Shown one piece after another: positions 35,673-43,184 of a stretch of DNA of 64,000 nt. Within the stretch, counting starts at the first letter, position 1, and every line of letters starts with the position of its first letter. The notes below the pieces were generated by a model that searched no databases, was not told the origin of the DNA, and worked only from the letters and a program-made list of their open reading frames with translations. The stretch comes from Cytophagales bacterium. Lineage in GTDB: Bacteria > Bacteroidota > Bacteroidia > Cytophagales > Spirosomataceae. A program made the translations under genes and the position numbers. The stretch covers positions 1 through 64,000 of the forward strand of contig JANSYO010000017.1 of NCBI GenBank assembly GCA_024742395.1, given 5' to 3'.

Positions 35673-36719
35673 CTATTCAGCACTTATATTCCGAACAATT
35701 TTTACAATCCTGGCATAAACAATTTCAGAAATGTTCCAGGAATACCCTCCACTTGTACTGGCAAATAACACCACTACCGTATCCATATCTTTGTAGTATC
35801 TGGCTATACTGGAAAAACCCGGTAATAAACCTGTATGCTCATATTGATAAATAGAAGTATAAATAGCCTGCTCCTGCTCATTCAATAAAGTACCCTGATT
35901 TAAGGCCCTTAAGAACGTACCCACATCTTCTGCCGTAGCCACCATGGAGCCACTTGGGTTAATAAAGTCATTGGACTTTAGATCACCTTCAAAACCTACG
36001 TCATAGCCACTCATGACTGCTTCCTGAGGTGCTTCACTAAATAACATATAGGTATGATTAAGCCCAAGGGGCGTAAGAATATTTTCTTTAATGTATTGGT
36101 TAAAACTATAGCCCAGGGTTTTATTGAGTATTTCCCCTATCAGTAAGTAATTGGTATTGGAGTAACTATACTTTTCATCTGGTGCAAAATCGGCTGGTTT
36201 ATCCAATATCAGCTTCAGATTATCCTCATTAGAAAGCGGCGGCGAAAACCAGTAATCTGGAGTATCCGTGAAGTTGGGAATACCACTACGGTGCTGAACC
36301 AGCATTTTCAAAGTGATTTTATCGGCATTTTCTATTCGTCCTTTGAGTTCAGGTAGATATTCCGTCAGCGTTTGATCCAAAGACAAACGCTGCTCATTCA
36401 CCAATTTTGCCACAGCAGCAGCAACATACAGTTTGCTTACACTGGCAATCTTGAACAGAGCTTTCGGGTCGGCGGGTATTTTAGCTCCACGATCATGCCA
36501 GCCTGCCGCATAAGACCGGGGCGTTCTTCCGGCCTGATCTACATACACCAAAACCCCGTCCAAGCCTAAATCTACAGCCTCTTTCACTTGTTCTTCTACG
36601 GTTTCGGGTAAAGGGGGCAGCCAAGCCCGAATTAAGACCCAGGGCACAAAGTATAAAGAGCCCAGACTGGCCAGGATGAAAACTATTTTTACTACACGTT
36701 TGGTTTGCTTTTCTTTCAT
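35673..36719 (-). CDS. Serine hydrolase, beta-lactamase (PF00144) fold, membrane-anchored
   Basis: 348 residues. N-terminal hydrophobic segment (VVKIVFILASLGSLYFVPWV) that may be a signal anchor. SxxK motif in FKIASVSKLYVAA, YxN motif in EKYSYSNTNYLLIG, and a possible third motif HTGLLPGF. Domain order and length fit DD-carboxypeptidases/esterases of this family. It has no clear lipobox, unlike the member at 9.5 kb. Single gene. Activity on beta-lactams is not implied. Confidence 0.85.
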   Translation of the reverse strand: MKEKQTKRVVKIVFILASLGSLYFVPWVLIRAWLPPLPETVEEQVKEAVDLGLDGVLVYVDQAGRTPRSYAAGWHDRGAKIPADPKALFKIASVSKLYVAAAVAKLVNEQRLSLDQTLTEYLPELKGRIENADKITLKMLVQHRSGIPNFTDTPDYWFSPPLSNEDNLKLILDKPADFAPDEKYSYSNTNYLLIGEILNKTLGYSFNQYIKENILTPLGLNHTYMLFSEAPQEAVMSGYDVGFEGDLKSNDFINPSGSMVATAEDVGTFLRALNQGTLLNEQEQAIYTSIYQYEHTGLLPGFSSIARYYKDMDTVVVLFASTSGGYSWNISEIVYARIVKIVRNISAE

Positions 36720-36929
36720 GCTATTTCGTCAAGAACCTTCAGGCCGCACTTCAGCCCGTACTTCAACTTTAAATTTACTTGTTTTTGATTTAAATGCCCC
36801 TTGCAATGAAATAGAAACAGGGTCCATTAACCGAAAAAGTATTGGAAAATAGCTGATTTTAGCCCGGTCCAATAACCGAAGGCACACGCTGCAATCAAAA
36901 CTAAAATGTTCTGTAAAGCTCAAAATGCT

Positions 36930-37631
36930 TTAGCAAATCAGTAATAAGCGACTTTGACCTGGGCGTTCTAAGGGTGCCCGGTGCACACATGGTAGTACCT
37001 GGCTTTCCGGGTGTTCTATGGACAGGCGGTATATATGTCCTGTACCTAAGCGTAGTATTTGAGCATCAGGTTTGACCTCATAATGTAAATCATAGAAGTT
37101 TTCACTCAAAAATATTTCAAAACCCTCATCATCCTTGCCGCCGTAAAGTGTTAATAGCTCTTTCCGAATCTCGGGAATCAAAATCTTTTTTATGGCATCC
37201 GCATTGGGCACTATTTCGCTTGCAGCTCCGTAGTAGGTACATAAAAAGGTGTCAACCGGTACAGGAGATCTATCGACATGAAATGAATAGACATCCGTTG
37301 GAAAAAAAGAAGAAGGTTCTTCTCTATCATAACACTGGATGACGTTAAGAACAGGAGAAGCTCCAAGATCTTCTAAGGCTTTGAAATCATTTATGAGAAC
37401 CTCCCTGGCCAGGTCACCTTGCTCACTTAATTGCAGTTCTTTAAGATCTTCTATAGATAGGGTGACAAGGTTATCCCCGGGTTCTATTTTATTGACGATC
37501 TCCTCAAAATTACCTGTCAAATTCCGTTTCCATGCCAAGGCATTCACCTCTCCTGAAAAGGGAAAAGAAATAAGATTTTGAAAACTGGAGACCGTTTGAA
37601 TTTGACTCCTGGAAGTCGGGCTTTTTGTCAT
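36930..37631 (-). CDS. DUF1826-like protein
   Basis: 233 residues. Resembles DUF1826: FHVDRSPVPVDTFLCTYYGA (the FH-x-DR-x-P block), LGTGHIYRLSIEHPESQV and CVHRAPLERPGQSRLLL at the end. H168-type and C/H residues near the two blocks suggest metal binding. In other bacteria the family often lies in zinc-responsive operons with COG0523 GTPases; no such gene is here, although a Fur-family gene is 1.3 kb away. Function unknown. A 64-codon frame in the 206-base gap before it is not supported. Confidence 0.6.
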   Translation of the reverse strand: MTKSPTSRSQIQTVSSFQNLISFPFSGEVNALAWKRNLTGNFEEIVNKIEPGDNLVTLSIEDLKELQLSEQGDLAREVLINDFKALEDLGASPVLNVIQCYDREEPSSFFPTDVYSFHVDRSPVPVDTFLCTYYGAASEIVPNADAIKKILIPEIRKELLTLYGGKDDEGFEIFLSENFYDLHYEVKPDAQILRLGTGHIYRLSIEHPESQVLPCVHRAPLERPGQSRLLLIC

Positions 37632-37892
37632 GTCAATTGAGTATAATTTGCTACCATTTAATGAAGGTAGTCAGTCTTCTTACGGTTTAGAATATCCTCG
37701 GCAATATTATTCAAAAAGCTAATCTTTTAAAGCCGAATCAAGACTTGAATAAGGAGCGAATGGTCTACCAAGAGCCGATGACCGCTCACTCAAAAAGGCA
37801 TATTATCCTTACATTCAGCCTATTTGGTATGTATATTCACGCAAGTTTTGCAAAGTATGCATACTCCTCGATAACAAAAAAATCTTTTAACC

Positions 37893-38723
37893 ATGAAAAC
37901 AAAACTATTATTGAGCGGGGCGATATTGTCCCTTATTTTCGCAAGTAACCTACCTTCATTTGCCCAGGAAAAGCCATGGATTATTGAAGCAACTACACTC
38001 CATTGGAACATGGAGAAAGAAGATTACAGTTTCAAAGAATGGAAAGAATTGGAAACTGAATATCATCAAAAAGTCACCATGAAAAATGAATACATCAAGG
38101 GTGCTGAGGTGCTGATACATACCTATAGTCCTGACAACTCTGAACTGCTGGTGGTCAGGGCCTACGAGAGTATGGAAGATCTTGAAAAAAGTGCCGACAG
38201 AGATTGGGAATTAATTCTGGAAGCCTGGCCGGATTCTACCGAAAGAAGGGCGAAAGGTGATAAAGTTAGCTCTTACTATAGCAATTTCCATTCAGATGAA
38301 ATCTATAGCATGTTAAACTATCCGAAACTCTATGACAAGTGGAATGACAGCACCGCCATGGTTTTCTACATGAAGAAAACGCATTCAGTGCCTATGGCAA
38401 AGGTAAAAGACGGCTCTGCTTCTGAAAGAAGTGCCGTCTTTAAGGAGTTCATAGAGAATATCATTCACAAGAATGACGATATTCTGGCCTACTATCCTAT
38501 GCGTCACCTTTACGGTTCAGACAGCCGTGATCAGGTGGAGTTTTTTGTTTATGAGTCTTTAGAAAAAATGGTGGCCGATGACGGCAGCAAAGGCATGGAA
38601 CTAGCCAAAGCTCACTGGCCCGATGAAAAGAAAAGGGAGGCCTTCGTTGAAAAATTGAATAAATACACCAGTCCATGGCATGGCGACTGGATATACACGA
38701 ATGTACCTGAACTACATAAGTAA
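37893..38723 (+). CDS. Exported protein with two dimeric alpha/beta-barrel-like halves
   Basis: 276 residues with signal peptide (LLLSGAILSLIFASNLPSFAQ). The mature part seems duplicated: half 1 has WIIEATTLHWNMEKEDY, ELLVVRAYESMEDLEKSA and AWPDSTERRAKGDKVSSY; half 2 has TAMVFYMKKTHSVPM, EFFVYESLEKMVADDG and HWPDEKKREAFVEKLNKY. The 'F/VYESLEKM' and 'WPDxxxR' features recur at matching places. Such tandem domains resemble NIPSNAP/ABM-type barrels. Function unknown. Followed by a strong terminator. Confidence 0.6.
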   Translation: MKTKLLLSGAILSLIFASNLPSFAQEKPWIIEATTLHWNMEKEDYSFKEWKELETEYHQKVTMKNEYIKGAEVLIHTYSPDNSELLVVRAYESMEDLEKSADRDWELILEAWPDSTERRAKGDKVSSYYSNFHSDEIYSMLNYPKLYDKWNDSTAMVFYMKKTHSVPMAKVKDGSASERSAVFKEFIENIIHKNDDILAYYPMRHLYGSDSRDQVEFFVYESLEKMVADDGSKGMELAKAHWPDEKKREAFVEKLNKYTSPWHGDWIYTNVPELHK

Positions 38724-38742
38724 AACGTCAATTATCCATATT

Positions 38743-38776
38743 AAAAGAGGCTTTCAATTGAAGGCCTCTTTTTTTT
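38743..38776 (+). terminator. Rho-independent terminator
   Basis: AAAGAGGC, a short AT-rich loop and GCCTCTTT pair, followed by a run of T. It is 20 bases after the exported protein stop and close to the end of the convergent DUF1330 gene. Confidence 0.85.
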
Positions 38777-38794
38777 GATAAACCGACTACTAAA

Positions 38795-39211
38795 TTATTT
38801 TTCTGTAGTGGGCAGCAATCTGGAGTCTTCCAGGGCGGCGGTTCTGTGCCCGGCATTTCTCAAATAGTCTTTGTTTTGAGCAAACTCCATAAACTTTACT
38901 ACAGATTGGTGTTCTACAAGTAAAACAGCATCCCATTTTTCTGAATCTGGTCCTATCAGGAAGTCTTTCCCTGACCCGTAATAGACAAGCCGACTGCCCG
39001 CTTTTTCAAGTTGCGGCAAGGTGCTTTCCATGTACAACTGATAGGCTTCTTCTCCGGATATTTCATTGCCCGGGTCGATGTTTTTCAGGTTGGTGTAATC
39101 TGCTTTCTCCTTAAATTTCAACAAGTTGAGCATCACAATTTTTCCTTTGTCATGAAATTGCTGATAAAACCTTTTCCCGGCTTCCGGACTTGCTTCAATG
39201 TACTTTTCCAT
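38795..39211 (-). CDS. DUF1330 family protein
   Basis: 138 residues. Ferredoxin-like alpha/beta barrel of DUF1330: GKIVMLNLLKFKEKADYT, GEEAYQLYMESTLPQLEKAG, LIGPDSEKWDAVLLVEHQS and VKFMEFAQNKDYLRNAGHRT. The family is of unknown role and often sits with short-chain or oxidative enzymes. Single gene in its own gap. Confidence 0.8.
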   Translation of the reverse strand: MEKYIEASPEAGKRFYQQFHDKGKIVMLNLLKFKEKADYTNLKNIDPGNEISGEEAYQLYMESTLPQLEKAGSRLVYYGSGKDFLIGPDSEKWDAVLLVEHQSVVKFMEFAQNKDYLRNAGHRTAALEDSRLLPTTEK

Positions 39212-39497
39212 AGCTATTCAATGTTACGATAGACTACTAAAATAAAGTAATTAGAAGAATTTACCCTATTCAACAGGCGGGTATCCTGAAAACGCTATAC
39301 GATTTCTCATTTTTTAAATAGATCTTAAAGTTCATCTATCTATGTGATGGCATAGAATCTTCATCAACAATGATTTAGGCAAGGCATAATCTGAGAATAT
39401 CTGGTCAGGAAGATTGATACATTTAATTCCACACGCCCTGACCTACAGGCAAAGTAGCCGAAGGCTGTTCCGAAACAGACCCCGGCTGGCTTCCATT

Positions 39498-40358
39498 TTA
39501 AACCACCCTTTTCAGGAAGACTCTCATTTTCTCAATGATTAGATCTCCGTCTTCTTCTAAGGCGAAATGTCCGGTATCAAACAGATGAAAATCCAGGTCT
39601 TTCACATCCTTTTTAAAGGCTTCTGCTCCACTTGCCGGAAAATACTCATCGTTTTTTCCCCACACCACCAGTACGGGAGGTTGCTTCTCTCTCAGGTATT
39701 GCTGCCACTGAGGATACAGCCTTAAATTGTTTTGGTAGTCATACCATAAATCCAGATTCACCTTATGAGCATGAGGGCGGTTCATTCGCAGAAAGTCTAA
39801 ATGCCAGCTATCCGGATTGACGTTTTCAGGCTCCCGGGTACCGTGGGTATATTGCCACTGTAACCCTTCTAAAGTAAAAGCAGGCAGCAGAGCCCGTTCA
39901 GTGGCCTCGTTTCTGTCCTTCCAAAAGTCTTTAATGCCCTGCCAGGCCTCCCCTATGCCTTCTTCATAGGCATTTCCGTTTTGTGTAATAATGGCAGTGA
40001 CTTTTTCAGGGTTTGCCGTGGCAATTCTAAAACCAATGGGGGCACCATAGTCTTGCATCATCAGTGCAAACGAATCCAAGCCTTTTAATTCAATAAACTG
40101 CCTCATTGTTTCGGCCAGCTTATCAAAAGTGTACTCGTAGTCTTCAGGAGAAGGAAATTCACTCAGACCAAAGCCCGGGTAATCTGGTGCTACCAAATGA
40201 TACTCATCTGAAAGCTGCTGCAATACTTTTCTGTATTGATGAGAGGAGGCAGGATATCCATGCAAAAGCAACAGGCTTGGTTTTTGTGGGTCTCCTGCTT
40301 CTCTATAAGCTATCCTGATTCCGTTGACCTCTAAAGTTCTGTATTTGATTTGCTTCAT
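39498..40358 (-). CDS. Alpha/beta hydrolase, epoxide hydrolase / haloalkane dehalogenase type
   Basis: 286 residues. Oxyanion motif LLHGYPASSHQYRKV, nucleophile elbow ALMMQDYGAPIGF (an Asp nucleophile, as in epoxide hydrolases and haloalkane dehalogenases), acid LVVWGKNDEYFPA and base histidine in DTGHFALEEDGD. Cytoplasmic. It is the third gene of the SDR-TetR-hydrolase series on this strand, 135 bases after the TetR gene, and a TetR-type palindrome (40455-40476) lies between them, so it is probably regulated by that repressor. Confidence 0.85.
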   Translation of the reverse strand: MKQIKYRTLEVNGIRIAYREAGDPQKPSLLLLHGYPASSHQYRKVLQQLSDEYHLVAPDYPGFGLSEFPSPEDYEYTFDKLAETMRQFIELKGLDSFALMMQDYGAPIGFRIATANPEKVTAIITQNGNAYEEGIGEAWQGIKDFWKDRNEATERALLPAFTLEGLQWQYTHGTREPENVNPDSWHLDFLRMNRPHAHKVNLDLWYDYQNNLRLYPQWQQYLREKQPPVLVVWGKNDEYFPASGAEAFKKDVKDLDFHLFDTGHFALEEDGDLIIEKMRVFLKRVV

Positions 40359-40454
40359 TTTATTTTCAGTTTTAATTAAATTTCTCTTTGTTTTTTTGAC
40401 TGTTTTATGGCTTCCGGCCTATCCTATGGCCATAGACTATAAAAGTTTTAGGTT

Positions 40455-40476
40455 TATTACCGAACATTCGGTATAA
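40455..40476. promoter_or_regulatory. TetR-type operator palindrome
   Basis: ACCGAACATTCGGT forms the core, flanked by TTAT/ATAA-like arms. It lies between the TetR stop and the hydrolase start, so it could be the operator of the hydrolase promoter. The core ACCGA/TCGGT is shared with 41091-41100. Confidence 0.45.
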
Positions 40477-40493
40477 TTCTTGAACAAAATTTT

Positions 40494-41057
40494 TTACGGC
40501 TGACTGTATCTGTTCTCTATCTTCTTTAAGGTGTTTTCAAAAACCTGCAAATCTCCCATTCCTTTGGCTACAATCAGACTGCCCTGAATGTCTATAAGCG
40601 TTTGCAGGGCATATTGCTCCGCTTTTTCTTGTGAGAATTCTGTGGCTATCCCCAGAACATTGAAGGCGTTGATCCATTCATTCATTCCGTGTTTAATGCT
40701 TTGCTCAAATAAACTCAGTCCCGACTCCATAGAAAAGGCTCTAAAAACACAGGTTTCTTTTCCTCCTTCATAAAGCGTTCTGATTTTCGTCAAAGCCTTG
40801 GTGAGTCGTATTTTAGGTTTTAGGCTTTCATTTGTTAACTCCGCAAAAATGTTTTGCTGCACCCATTGGTCTGTATGCTCCAGTACAGAATCAGCCATCT
40901 CCTTTTTGCCTTTCGGAAAACGGTGATATAAACTGGCCTTTTGAAGACCCGTTTCTTCTGCCAAATCCTTTAAACTCGCCCCCTCGTATCCCTTGGCTCT
41001 GAACACTTTGCTAAGGGCAGCCAATAAGTCCTGATCTAGAATTTTCTGTGGTCTCAT
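40494..41057 (-). CDS. TetR/AcrR family repressor
   Basis: 187 residues. N-terminal HTH: DLLAALSKVFRAKGYEGASL, KDLAEETGLQKASLYHRFP (typical recognition helix) then GKKEMADSVLEH. The C-terminal ligand domain has the layout of the group found near SDR and hydrolase genes. It likely represses its own gene and the neighbouring hydrolase and SDR; two palindromes with an ACCGA/TCGGT core flank it. Confidence 0.85.
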   Translation of the reverse strand: MRPQKILDQDLLAALSKVFRAKGYEGASLKDLAEETGLQKASLYHRFPKGKKEMADSVLEHTDQWVQQNIFAELTNESLKPKIRLTKALTKIRTLYEGGKETCVFRAFSMESGLSLFEQSIKHGMNEWINAFNVLGIATEFSQEKAEQYALQTLIDIQGSLIVAKGMGDLQVFENTLKKIENRYSQP

Positions 41058-41077
41058 GCCACAAATATAGAAAAAAG

Positions 41078-41113
41078 AAATAAGTTACCTACCGATCGGT
41101 AAATAACTTATTT
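41078..41113. promoter_or_regulatory. 36-bp inverted repeat upstream of TetR (operator, possibly also terminator)
   Basis: AAATAAGTTA and TAACTTATTT (10-bp perfect arms) enclose ACCGATCGGT (41091-41100). It lies 20 bases upstream of the TetR start and 10 bases past the SDR stop. On the minus strand a T-rich run (CTTTTTTC) follows, so it could also terminate the SDR transcript. Confidence 0.5.
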
Positions 41114-41123
41114 GAAATTTTAA

Positions 41124-41861
41124 TTACCAAGGTATCTCAGCTGTTTCAGGATTGGTTTCTTCACTGAAAAACTTGCCCGTGGGCCCGGTTTTATCTATCA
41201 ATGCGTACCTAAGAATTCGCTGAGCGGCCATTTCCACACTCCCGCCATTATGCCCGGTAAAATCTGTACTGGTATATCCCGGACACACTGCATTTACTTT
41301 GAAAGCCGTATCGCGTAATTCGTAAGCCAAATGCACGGTGTACATATTCAGAGCGGCCTTTGAAGAACCGTATACAGCATATTTAGCGTATTCGTAAGCT
41401 GGCCAGTTCGGATTGCTCTGCAAGGCAAGAGAACCCACGCTGGTACTGACATTGACAATTCTCGGCTCTTCTGCGGGTCTCATTAAATCAATAAAAAGTC
41501 TGGTTACCCTGGCTACCCCAAAAACATTGGTTTCAAAGGCCACCCTATACTGATCTGAACTCGCCTCCAGTGCCGTGTAGGGGCTGCCTCCGTTTACCCC
41601 GGCATTGTTAATTAAGAGGTCTAAGACCTCAGTCTTTTTAGCTATTTCGTCTCTGGCGGCCTGTACAGAATGTTCATCGGTGACATCTAACTGAATGGCC
41701 TCCACCTGCTTCAGACCTTCTGATTGTAACTTTTCTGCAGCGGTCATACCTTTTTCCAGATTGCGACTTCCCAGATACACGTAATACCCTTTTTGTAACA
41801 ACTGTCTGGCCGTTTCAAAACCTATGCCTTTGTTGGCTCCTGTAATGAGTGCTTTTTTCAT
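41124..41861 (-). CDS. Short-chain dehydrogenase/reductase (SDR)
   Basis: 245 residues of a classical SDR. Cofactor motif ALITGANKGIGFETA (TGxxxGIG), NNAG at LLINNAGVNGGS, catalytic Ser in IVNVSTSVGSLA, and YGSSK (YxxxK) with conserved A. Then CPGYTSTDFTGHN. NAD(P)-dependent carbonyl reduction; substrate unknown. A palindrome recognised by the Crp/Fnr-type protein (41917-41934) lies upstream and a TetR gene lies downstream, so it may be controlled by either regulator. Confidence 0.9.
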   Translation of the reverse strand: MKKALITGANKGIGFETARQLLQKGYYVYLGSRNLEKGMTAAEKLQSEGLKQVEAIQLDVTDEHSVQAARDEIAKKTEVLDLLINNAGVNGGSPYTALEASSDQYRVAFETNVFGVARVTRLFIDLMRPAEEPRIVNVSTSVGSLALQSNPNWPAYEYAKYAVYGSSKAALNMYTVHLAYELRDTAFKVNAVCPGYTSTDFTGHNGGSVEMAAQRILRYALIDKTGPTGKFFSEETNPETAEIPW

Positions 41862-41916
41862 TTTTCTTCTGTTTTAAATTCACAGAAGCAAAGGTGGCGG
41901 GTTCAGAAAGTATCTG

Positions 41917-41934
41917 TTTTACCATATGGTAAAA
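41917..41934. promoter_or_regulatory. Perfect 18-bp palindrome TTTTACCATATGGTAAAA
   Basis: It lies between the SDR start (41861) and the Crp/Fnr stop (41940). The Crp/Fnr gene has a near-copy upstream of its own start (42539-42556, 3 mismatches). Probably an operator of the Crp/Fnr protein. Confidence 0.6.
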
Positions 41935-41939
41935 AGCAC

Positions 41940-42506
41940 TTAGCGGATGTTTTTTCTTATTCTGCTTAGCGACTGCTGTGTGACACCCAGATAAGAAGCA
42001 ATGTAAATCAGTGGCACCCGGTTAAGCAAAGAAGGGTGGTTTTTCATGAACTCCAGATAGCGGGTAGAAGCATCCTGCGAGATCACAGGGCCTTTACGTG
42101 ATTTCTGATACATGCAAAGCTGTACCATCTTGTTTTTAATCTTGTCCCAGTCCACCATGATTTCAGAGAGCTCCTCCCAGTCTTGTTTAGAAAACACCAG
42201 TAGTGTGCAGTCTGTACAGGCTTGTAAATAATCAGAGGAGACGGCTCTGGCCTCAAAATTTACATAGTCTACCACCAGACTATCTTCACTGATAAAACAG
42301 CGGGTAATTTCTTCGCCCTTATTGCTATAGTAACAGCCTCTCAGTACGCCCTGAAGCACAAAAGCCACTTCTTTAGGTATCTTCCCGGCTTCAGAAAAAT
42401 ACTCGTCCTTTTTAAGCTGTACCTCTTTCACCTTACTTGAAATCAGGTTTATTTGCTGTTGGTTGAGGTGACCAAATTGTAAGATGTAGTTTATCAGCTT
42501 TTCCAT
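41940..42506 (-). CDS. Crp/Fnr family transcriptional regulator
   Basis: 188 residues. cNMP-binding-like beta-roll: EYFSEAGKIPKEVAFVLQGV, then ITRCFISEDSLVVDY. The C-terminal HTH is LLNRVPLIYIASYLGVTQQS, LSRIRKN (recognition helix QQSLSRIRK). There are no N-terminal cysteines for an Fe-S cluster, so it is not a classical Fnr. The gene lies 78 bases upstream of the SDR gene on the same strand and both have the TTTACCATATGGTAAA-type palindrome, indicating control of itself and the SDR. Confidence 0.85.
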   Translation of the reverse strand: MEKLINYILQFGHLNQQQINLISSKVKEVQLKKDEYFSEAGKIPKEVAFVLQGVLRGCYYSNKGEEITRCFISEDSLVVDYVNFEARAVSSDYLQACTDCTLLVFSKQDWEELSEIMVDWDKIKNKMVQLCMYQKSRKGPVISQDASTRYLEFMKNHPSLLNRVPLIYIASYLGVTQQSLSRIRKNIR

Positions 42507-42538
42507 TCCTGCAAATTGGCAAAAAACAAACTTTGGTG

Positions 42539-42556
42539 ATTTATCATTTGGTAAAA
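42539..42556. promoter_or_regulatory. Second copy of the Crp/Fnr-type palindrome (imperfect)
   Basis: ATTTATCATTTGGTAAAA differs from the palindrome at 41917 at three of 18 bases. It lies 33 bases upstream of the Crp/Fnr start, which suggests autoregulation. A looser half-site (TTGGCAAAAAA) is at 42516-42526. Confidence 0.45.
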
Positions 42557-42663
42557 AATGAGCCGAATGTCCAAAGTATTGAGAATAACACGAAGAGTGT
42601 TTTCTAGTTCTCTTTTTCGCAATAATCTACCTTTTCACTCTTTCTTCGGCTTATACTTCTTTC

Positions 42664-42990
42664 TTAATGAGAAACGACTTTCAGCCCGACAATCGAAGTA
42701 ATTAAGGTAGTAATAAAAAAGAGTCGCCAAAATGTAGCCGGCTCGTTAAAAATGAAAATGCCTACCAAAACAGTACCCACAGCACCAATCCCAGTCCAAA
42801 CTGCATAAGCGGTTCCAATGGGTAATTCTTGTGTCACCTTGACCAGGAGAAACATGCTGATAGCCAGGCAAAGCAAGAAGCCTACATACCAATACGTAGC
42901 TCCCATGCCTGTAGCCTCCTTGGCTTTTCCCAGACATGTCGCAAAAGCGACCTCAAAAAGTCCGGCAATGATTAATAAGATCCAGTTCAA
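42664..42990 (-). CDS. SMR family small multidrug/guanidinium exporter
   Basis: 108 residues, four membrane helices. The essential glutamate is E13 (ILLIIAGLFEVAFATCLGKA); PIGTAYAVWTGIGAVGTVLV is the conserved helix 3 and FNEPATFWRLFFI helix 4 start. The sequence is nearer to the SugE/Gdx type than to EmrE, but I cannot tell Gdx from Qac transport. It pairs as a proton antiporter dimer in the cytoplasmic membrane. Single gene; no guanidine riboswitch was seen upstream. Confidence 0.85.
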   Translation of the reverse strand: MNWILLIIAGLFEVAFATCLGKAKEATGMGATYWYVGFLLCLAISMFLLVKVTQELPIGTAYAVWTGIGAVGTVLVGIFIFNEPATFWRLFFITTLITSIVGLKVVSH

Positions 42991-43184
42991 TCGGGTTTGT
43001 TTGGTTGGTGCAAGATTAAATGGGTTAATTGAGATTAGGATAGTGGTTTAAAGTATTGTAAAATTGCGAGTTACACGGCAGTATTCTGTGACAAATACGG
43101 AACATTTATCAGTCGATTCTTATTTTTCAAATTAACACTAAAGCAAATAGAGTTCACTAATATTTCGAAAGTCAGGTTTTTATC

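Noticed and set aside
36729-36923. 64-codon minus-strand frame between the serine hydrolase and DUF1826 genes
   Set aside because: Composition is not protein-like (no recognisable secondary-structure pattern or motif), there is no ribosome site, and it only fills a gap of about 200 bases.
42991-43184. Guanidine riboswitch upstream of the SMR exporter
   Set aside because: I looked for the conserved guanidine-I or -II motifs and saw neither; the gap is AT-rich and featureless.
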